Shown: one piece after another, positions 50,495-64,000 of the stretch
Position numbering within the stretch: the first letter of the stretch is position 1
Layout of the letters: each line of letters starts with the position of its first letter
DNA from: Brachyhypopomus gauderio
Taxonomy: Eukaryota; Chordata; Actinopteri; Gymnotiformes; Hypopomidae
DNA: 64,000 nucleotides
Assembly: GCF_052324685.1 (NCBI RefSeq)
Contig: NC_135225.1
Span: 10,835,503 to 10,899,502, forward strand
Direction of reading: 5' to 3'
Made by a program: the position numbers and the translations under genes
The notes under the pieces: model-generated
Seen by the model: only the letters and a program-made list of their open reading frames with translations
Told to the model about the DNA's origin: nothing
Database searches by the model: none

Positions 50495-51565
50495 GGGGTG
50501 AGTTTCCCAAAACGTTCTTAGCGCTAAGTAGGGGAGAGTGGGGACAGTTGCAACACTTTATGTATTTCCTTCAGTATCTCAGAGACCATTTGCAATAGAA
50601 AGACAATTTTTTAAATACATTAAACCCACATCTGTCACCTATCTAGCCATACTGATTCAACATGTCTAAATATTATTGTATTGTAGTAAATTACATTATA
50701 ATGGAGAAAGTGAAATGTTGCAACCGTCCCCATATAAAGGGACGGTTGCAACAGTCCCGAGGGACAGTTGTAACACTTATAAAAAAGTAATCAAAGATTA
50801 TTCTTGAGAATCATTATTCATGTTGTTTTGTTTAATTGTGATCTGACAGTGTTCAATGAGTTTACTGATTTGATAAGAAGTGGGGAAGGCAAAACAGCCT
50901 TGTTAACCTATTGCAAAAACTGTTGTACCATAGGCGTAAGTAACATCCTTACAAAAAACACAGATAGACTTGTGAAAAACACAATACAGACATGTTTGTT
51001 TCTTTTAATACAATAAACTATTGATATACATGATCAGGCCAATAAAATTGTTCAATTTATATTTTATCTAATTTCCATTATTATTGTCATGTGGGACAGT
51101 TGCAATACAGTGTGGGGGCAGTTGTAACAACATGTTGCAACTGTCCCCACACTGGCAGCCATCTTAAAACTAGTTATAATAGCTTAGCACATTAGCGTTG
51201 ACAAATGGTAGCTGTGTCTTTTAAAAGTTAAGAAACTGCAGATTAAAATGACACAACTTTCCAATACTTGATGCAAACAGATTAGACACTATGAGAAAAA
51301 TTCTGTTCATAAAACTTTTTACTTTTTTACCTTGTTTTTTTGTTTACCCAGAAGAGATGTTCAAAAGTGGCTGCAATCTTGCAGAAAGAAGGAGGGTCCA
51401 ACTGAGCATGTGCAGTATGACTGTCAACACTCTAGGTTGTTTCTGATTTGATAAATCTGCAGTGTTGCAACTGCCACACGTTGCAACTGTCCCCACTCTC
51501 CCCTACTTCGTAACCTCGTACAAGGTTACGAAGTAGCGCTAAGAACGTTTTAGGAAACTCACCCC
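50495..51565. mobile_element. Fold-back MITE split by another transposon
   Basis: The outer ends GGGGTGAGTTTCCCAAAACG and, inverted, GGGGTGAGTTTCCTAAAACG are followed by TTCTTAGCGCTA on both sides. On the right side a hairpin TACTTCGTAACCT/AGGTTACGAAGTA is preserved. Removing the inner element (50531-51503) would restore a continuous MITE of roughly 100 bp. No clear outer target duplication was found. Confidence 0.8.
50531..51503. mobile_element. 973-bp DNA transposon with GGGGAGAGTGGGGACAGTTG termini
   Basis: The terminal inverted repeats read GGGGAGAGTGGGGACAGTTG then CAAC, with TA on both sides (50529-50530, 51504-51505). The TA is probably its target duplication. The motif GGGACAGTTG(C/T)AAC recurs inside in both orientations (about 50720-50776, 51091-51155), a set of subterminal repeats that could be transposase binding sites. 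No transposase is visible; superfamily not assigned (TA duplication fits Tc1/mariner-like). Confidence 0.8.
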
Positions 51566-52975
51566 TGATCAGTTTCTGGTTGTGGGGCATTCCGACAACC
51601 CTCGTTTATCCGCATAAAGACGCTACAGATTATATTATCGATTTATGTTTCTATGCATAAATAAGAGCTAGGTTTTAATTATCCATCACAGCAAACTGCA
51701 TTATCTATGTCCAAAGCCACACTGGCTCAAGGGTGTTAATTATTTTAAATAAAATACACACTGGCTATACCGAAGTTCACCTCTGACCACGACATCGCAG
51801 TATTACAGCAGTATTATGTCTAAATATCTAGTTAGGACAAAACTAGAGTGCTCAATGAACTAAGTTATAATCACTGTAACTCCCGAATATCATCTGTAGC
51901 GTCTTTAGGCGTGTGCAAACGAGGGGACTCGGAATTCAGCACAACACGTTCGTTTGAAAAAAATTCTCCGTCGTGCCTGCTGCTTGCATGAGTTAAATGA
52001 AATTGAGCATTGAGTATTATTACCGATTACAAAACGCAATGTCCAGTGCCACCCCGGCCCCTGCTTTGGCTCCGCCTATGCAGCTTGCAGGATAGAGCCA
52101 ACCATGCGGTCATCTCTTTCGGTCTGATTCTTTATCATTGTACTGTGGAGTGCAGTAGGCCTACAGTATATTGTATGACGTGGAGAGACGTTGGTTGCTA
52201 GCTCTTTCTTCACAAGTGCACTTCTGAGATGTAAATTTCATGGCTGACGTCTCCCAGCTGAAAAGCTCCTCTCTTTCTCATAAACAGAAACCTTTCTCAC
52301 AGCTCCCCTCTGGAACTATGCTTGTAATCGAAATCGATTATATGTAGTTAAATATATATAACAGTCGTTTAACTGGTATTAGGTTATATTTTAATGTTCA
52401 CGTCACTGATACTCATAATGAAATTATACATAAACGTAATGCACATATCCTTGTATGTTTATTATTTTGTATCACCATTTAATATTTTTACTCCATGAAC
52501 TTTGCACACAGATGTAATTACCCAGGTTGGCCAGATAGTGGTACTCTACGGCAGTAGGATTATCAGAAGTTATGGCTTACGTGCTCGTCTGGACACAACA
52601 CTAGTCAAATTCTGGGCATAACGGTTTATACTGAGAATCCCAAGAAATACGAGTGTGAATTTGTGGACTGAAGGCAGTGCTAGAATAACGTCACGACATG
52701 GGTACAACATGGTTTACGGAACACTAGGTTTTTAAACGAATGAATAAATAATATATCAGTTAGAGATTAAACGAAATATTCAGTGAAATCATATCAGTTA
52801 TTAATTAATATAAAAATGTAAATATTTAACCATTTAACAAGCAGTCTAGCAGTTTAGTTTTTACGGGAAAATGCCGTATAAAAATAACGAGCTGCCATTC
52901 TCAGTCACAGAATCACCATTTCATCACCATTTACGTGCCTTTGAATAGTTTTTGAAACTTCAATGCACTTCAAGT
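51566..52975. other. Intergenic stretch before slc43a1
   Basis: AT-rich unique-looking sequence. I see no gene, RNA gene or clear repeat here. Confidence 0.5.
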
Positions 52976-53319
52976 CTGAAGGGGCGGGACTTGCTTACAG
53001 TCAGCGCAGCCCCGCCCCCTGACAACTGCACGTGCGCGCCCGGAGAAATAACCATAAGTTGCGCTAAGTTTAAATAGGCGGGGAGGGGGAAAGCCATTTA
53101 TAGACCATGCAAGTGGACTGACTGAGTGAGGGAGTATCGTACGTTTAACCGACAGTCACGTGTAGTTGTGTAGAAGAACAACGGTGAATTATTTCCATTT
53201 CAAAGAAAAAAACGGCAAATAACGCAGATCATCCAGACGCTCTGACCTGAAAAGTCTGTCTTCTTTAGGAATAATTCTAACTTATTTAATTGTTTTAAAT
53301 TGTCGTCTTTAGGAAACTG
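52976..53319 (+). promoter_or_regulatory. slc43a1 promoter and untranslated exon 1
   Basis: A GC-rich patch has Sp1-type boxes (GGGGCGGGAC at about 52981; CCCCGCCCCCTG at about 53010; GGCGGGGAGGGGG at 53078). An AT-rich TTTAAATA precedes the last and TTTATAG lies near 53098. A donor AAACTG|GTAAGT follows at 53319/53320. This donor can pair with the acceptor CTCCCAG at 56641, three bases before the slc43a1 ATG. The start site is inferred to lie near 53100-53130. Confidence 0.6.
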
Positions 53320-53673
53320 GTAAGTTGCTGTACGCATATCTATATGTAAAGAATGTTTGTGTATTTGTGGACAAACAGTGGAGAGAAACTTAAATGATCT
53401 AGAAAAAAGGGGTTATACTAACTACTCAGTTATACCAACATCTACATATAAGGTATGTTTCTTTAAAAGTATATTAAGTAGGCTACACTGTACTGAACTC
53501 AAATTTGGCATTCATGCTTACATTGGTGCAAATGTCAGGGCTGTTGATTAATGCTTTAGAAAAAAAACTAGAATGAAAATATTTCAGAAAGACTCAAAGT
53601 GGCGGTAAAGATGAAAATGATCATCTGCAAAAAAAGCAAAGACATGAAAAAATGTGCTTCAGGAAGTGTAAGG

Positions 53674-53675
<2 letters not shown>

Positions 53676-53716
<41 letters not shown>

Positions 53717-53998
53717 ACACACACACACACACAGACTTTCCCATTAACTGCTTCAGTCACATTGTCCAGGTGAAGTCTGAAGGGTCTATTTTTCTTGAGA
53801 TGGTCTAATGTTCCACTAGAAACTGGAAACTGGTCAAAACTTGTGTAACAGCATTACAACAAACATTAAGGTTGTTCCAAATGTAAAACATAATTTAATA
53901 AAATGTAAAAAAAAAGATGCAGGAAGCTGAAATGTGCAGTCTAGTGCCAGAGGGGAGCTGAGCAGGCATTTGCAGTTGGTGTGAAGGAAGCAGCTGGT

Positions 53999-54070
<72 letters not shown>

Positions 54071-54075
54071 TGTGT

Positions 54076-54115
<40 letters not shown>

Positions 54116-54116
54116 T
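53676..54116. repeat. Two (CA)n/(GT)n microsatellites in slc43a1 intron 1
   Basis: (CA)n at 53676-53733 and (GT)n at 53998-54114, about 260 bp apart and in inverted orientation, so the transcript could fold here. The rest of intron 1 (53320-56641) shows no gene or clear element apart from a (TC)n tract just before the acceptor. Confidence 0.9.
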
Positions 54117-56585
54117 TTGACTGGTGTTGAGTGTCATCACTTACTTTTGGAAGTACCTTTTGACCTGCTGTCCAATCTCTGACTCATTGACTGAAGCATT
54201 TTTTGCTTGATATCTGATGCCATTTTGTGTTCTGTTGAGGATATCACGTTTCTGGACATTATATTCTTGATGACAAAGCCATATATAAAATTAAAGTTTT
54301 TTTGTGTTTTACATCTAGCATTGGTCTGATGAAATATTTATGGTGTCCTTGTGTGTAGAGTAAGTAATAGCCATAAGTAATATGTTAGATCAGTCATATT
54401 GATGATGTACACTGAAAAAAAGAGACTAGCCATGTCTTGGATTTATGTAAGCATTTTGAGTGTATCTAACACAACTGCCTCATGTTTTAAACAGACATGC
54501 AATTTTATTGTGTAAAAACTACACAACACACAGAGAGAGTAAGTTGCTGCTGAAGCAAAACAAATGTGTGCAACCAATTGAATTGAGTAAATCCAACAAG
54601 TTATTTTTTTTCAGTGTATTTCAGTAGCTTTATGAGTGAAGAACCCACTAATTTGTGGATGAACAGTAAGGTAATGGATAATGTTCAGACTGGAGAACTT
54701 ATATAGTATGCAGACACAAAAGCAGTGACTGAACATGTTGAAGTACATTATGGGAAAGAGGAATATACATGTATTTAGATCTCACTCACACAAGCTTGAA
54801 TAACGCAGAGCTTTGAATTAGTTTTAATTTCAATAAATTAAAACAACCTTTTTGAAAAGCTTTAATTATGGTACCGGCAAACGCTCAAAGAGGCACTGAT
54901 TTAATATGTCACTTCTAATGAACACTCACTTTCATGATTGCCTTATGTGTATTATAGAGCTGCATGATCACTCACAGTGAAGCATCTGGCATGGTGTTAA
55001 CCTTACTCCAACTCCAGAGTCATTTTGTTTCTTTTAACATTGCATTGTGTTTCTTTGTTTCTGTAGAAAATTGTCCACTTGAGCATTAAAAAAAAAAAAA
55101 GAAGATCTTTCCCTCCATTTAAGTCTTTTCCACTTCTCAATGCTTGGTCATTATTCAGTCCTAGCCAAACCGGTACAATGATTTGCATGTTTTCCGCATC
55201 ATAATATTCATGACTGTCGGCAATCAGTGGTAATAGCCATTATACTTGCTGATTTCCCAAATGAGTCTGTGATTATCAGATTATCATTTACTTGGGCAGC
55301 ATAAATTCTGTGTGTGGCTATGTGTGTGTGAGAAAAGCCTGAAAGATTAAAATAAGTGCAGAATAAAGGACTGACTGTAGGAGGTTCACTCTGCCTCCTG
55401 TCACTGCTTACTGAATTGCATCATTAGTTGATTTTGAAGCAGCATACAGAGAGATTACTCATGACATGAGTGCAACATTCATGTTTATAGTAAAATGCCA
55501 CTTAATGTAATACGAGATTAGTTACATAAAGGTAGCTGGAGTGTTACAATGCTGTCAGTGGTAACTGCATGTGTTGCTATAGCCACAGGGCTGTGTTGTT
55601 GCAGTGCCCATGCAGTGCCACAGGGTTTCTGTGCACTCAAGCCTGTTTGAGGTATCAGCAGTACAGGGTGACATGCACTCCACACTTAATTAAACAACAG
55701 TAACAAGAACAGCAACCACTCCACCAAACCTACATGTACACACATACACACGGTTGTTTCTTAGGAACTTTATCTTAAGTGTTCCGGTAGGAATTCACAA
55801 CAATGTATCTTTGATATTATGATTTATTAATGACATGCATTAATGATCTACTAACATTTTGTTGTTTCACGTATGTACACAGCGTGTAGCTCAATGACTT
55901 ACACTCCATCGATCTGCATGTACGTGGAGGAGATGTCTGCAACTTGTAACAGGACTTGGCTTGGAACAGTCATATGCCATTTATGTATATTTTTCATATT
56001 CTTAGCTCCAGAGTGGATATGCCAAGTAATGGATATGTTTCTCTCCACCTGAGAGTGCCAGTCAAATTTGTATACTTACTTCATTAAAACCATCATACAG
56101 TATATATCCCATTTGTTATCATGCAGAGTTCTTTATCAATGGTCAGCCAAAACCTCACTGGCTCACTTGAGTATCTGAACACTCTACTCTACTACTCTAC
56201 TAAATGTGTTTAGAGCTGCTTCCAGTCATGTTTTGGATATAGAGATGTCGAAGCCGCAGTACGTTCCCCTTCTTTTTGTGGTTTTCTGTTGGGCATCTTG
56301 GTGTTTTATCGCTTATTTCAGTTCATGTGGTTGAGTTGTTAGTGCCCAACACAGGAGATGGCCCCCAGTCCGAGTGCCAGTTCCACTCAAGCTTTCTTCC
56401 TCATGGTCCTAGGGAGAATTAGGGAAAATCACTATTGCCAATGTTGTTGTACTTACAAGATGCAAAGCTGCATTGTGTCGGTACTTGTAAAAAAAAGGCT
56501 ATATAAATAAAATCTGATTGCCTTTTTTGATAAATGAGAATGTAAGACACATGTAAAGTGGCAACACAGTGTATCACATTTTTAA

Positions 56586-56627
<42 letters not shown>

Positions 56628-56644
56628 GTTCTTTCTCCCAGGCC

Positions 56645-64000
<7,356 letters not shown>

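Overview
The window is nuclear DNA of a ray-finned (teleost) fish. The evidence is spliced vertebrate genes with canonical GT-AG introns, very dense (CA)n/(TA)n microsatellites, and a typical fish transposon load (hAT, Tc1/mariner, L2-type LINEs, tRNA-derived SINEs, a BEL/Pao LTR element, a Penelope remnant). The species cannot be fixed from the sequence alone. I recognise proteins from memory of their families; no search was run.

Layout, left to right. (1) 1-2390: the 3' part of a BEL/Pao retrotransposon (integrase region plus 3' LTR), followed by a hAT remnant and a 42-bp minisatellite. (2) 2751-8870, minus strand: ssrp1, the HMG-box subunit of the FACT histone chaperone. Fourteen coding exons are present; the last one(s), after the HMG-box exon, are not in the window. 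(3) About 9200-9810: an apparent divergent promoter shared by ssrp1 and pold4. (4) 9.8-11.2 kb, plus strand: pold4, the small subunit of DNA polymerase delta, complete. (5) 12.3-35.2 kb, plus strand: a complete SERCA-type calcium pump, best matched to atp2a3. It has one untranslated and 22 coding exons (1065 aa) and an uninterrupted SERCA2b-like C-terminal tail. Its 6.6-kb intron 25419-32065 holds a hAT element and a chimeric Tc1 element. (6) 35425-37700, minus strand: a small, compact gene for a secreted, six-cysteine, 158-aa protein whose exon plan resembles short-chain helical cytokines (IL-4/13, IL-2/15 type). It ends tail-to-tail with atp2a3. I regard it as the most interesting gene here. 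(7) 38-52 kb: a gene-poor transposon graveyard with an L2-type LINE carrying a long intact ORF2, a 2.1-kb palindromic element, a hAT element with perfect 8-bp target duplications, a V-type SINE nested in a LINE, and a transposon nested inside a fold-back MITE. (8) About 53.0-64.0 kb, plus strand: slc43a1, a LAT3-type neutral amino-acid transporter, with promoter, untranslated exon 1 and 14 coding exons, running off the right edge very near its stop codon.

How the genes relate: they do not form a pathway. ssrp1 and pold4 both serve chromatin replication, and their head-to-head arrangement would suit shared S-phase control. As I recall the human map, SSRP1 and SLC43A1 are neighbours in 11q12 and POLD4 lies in 11q13, so this block partly keeps ancestral linkage. 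The calcium pump and the cytokine-like gene sit between them.
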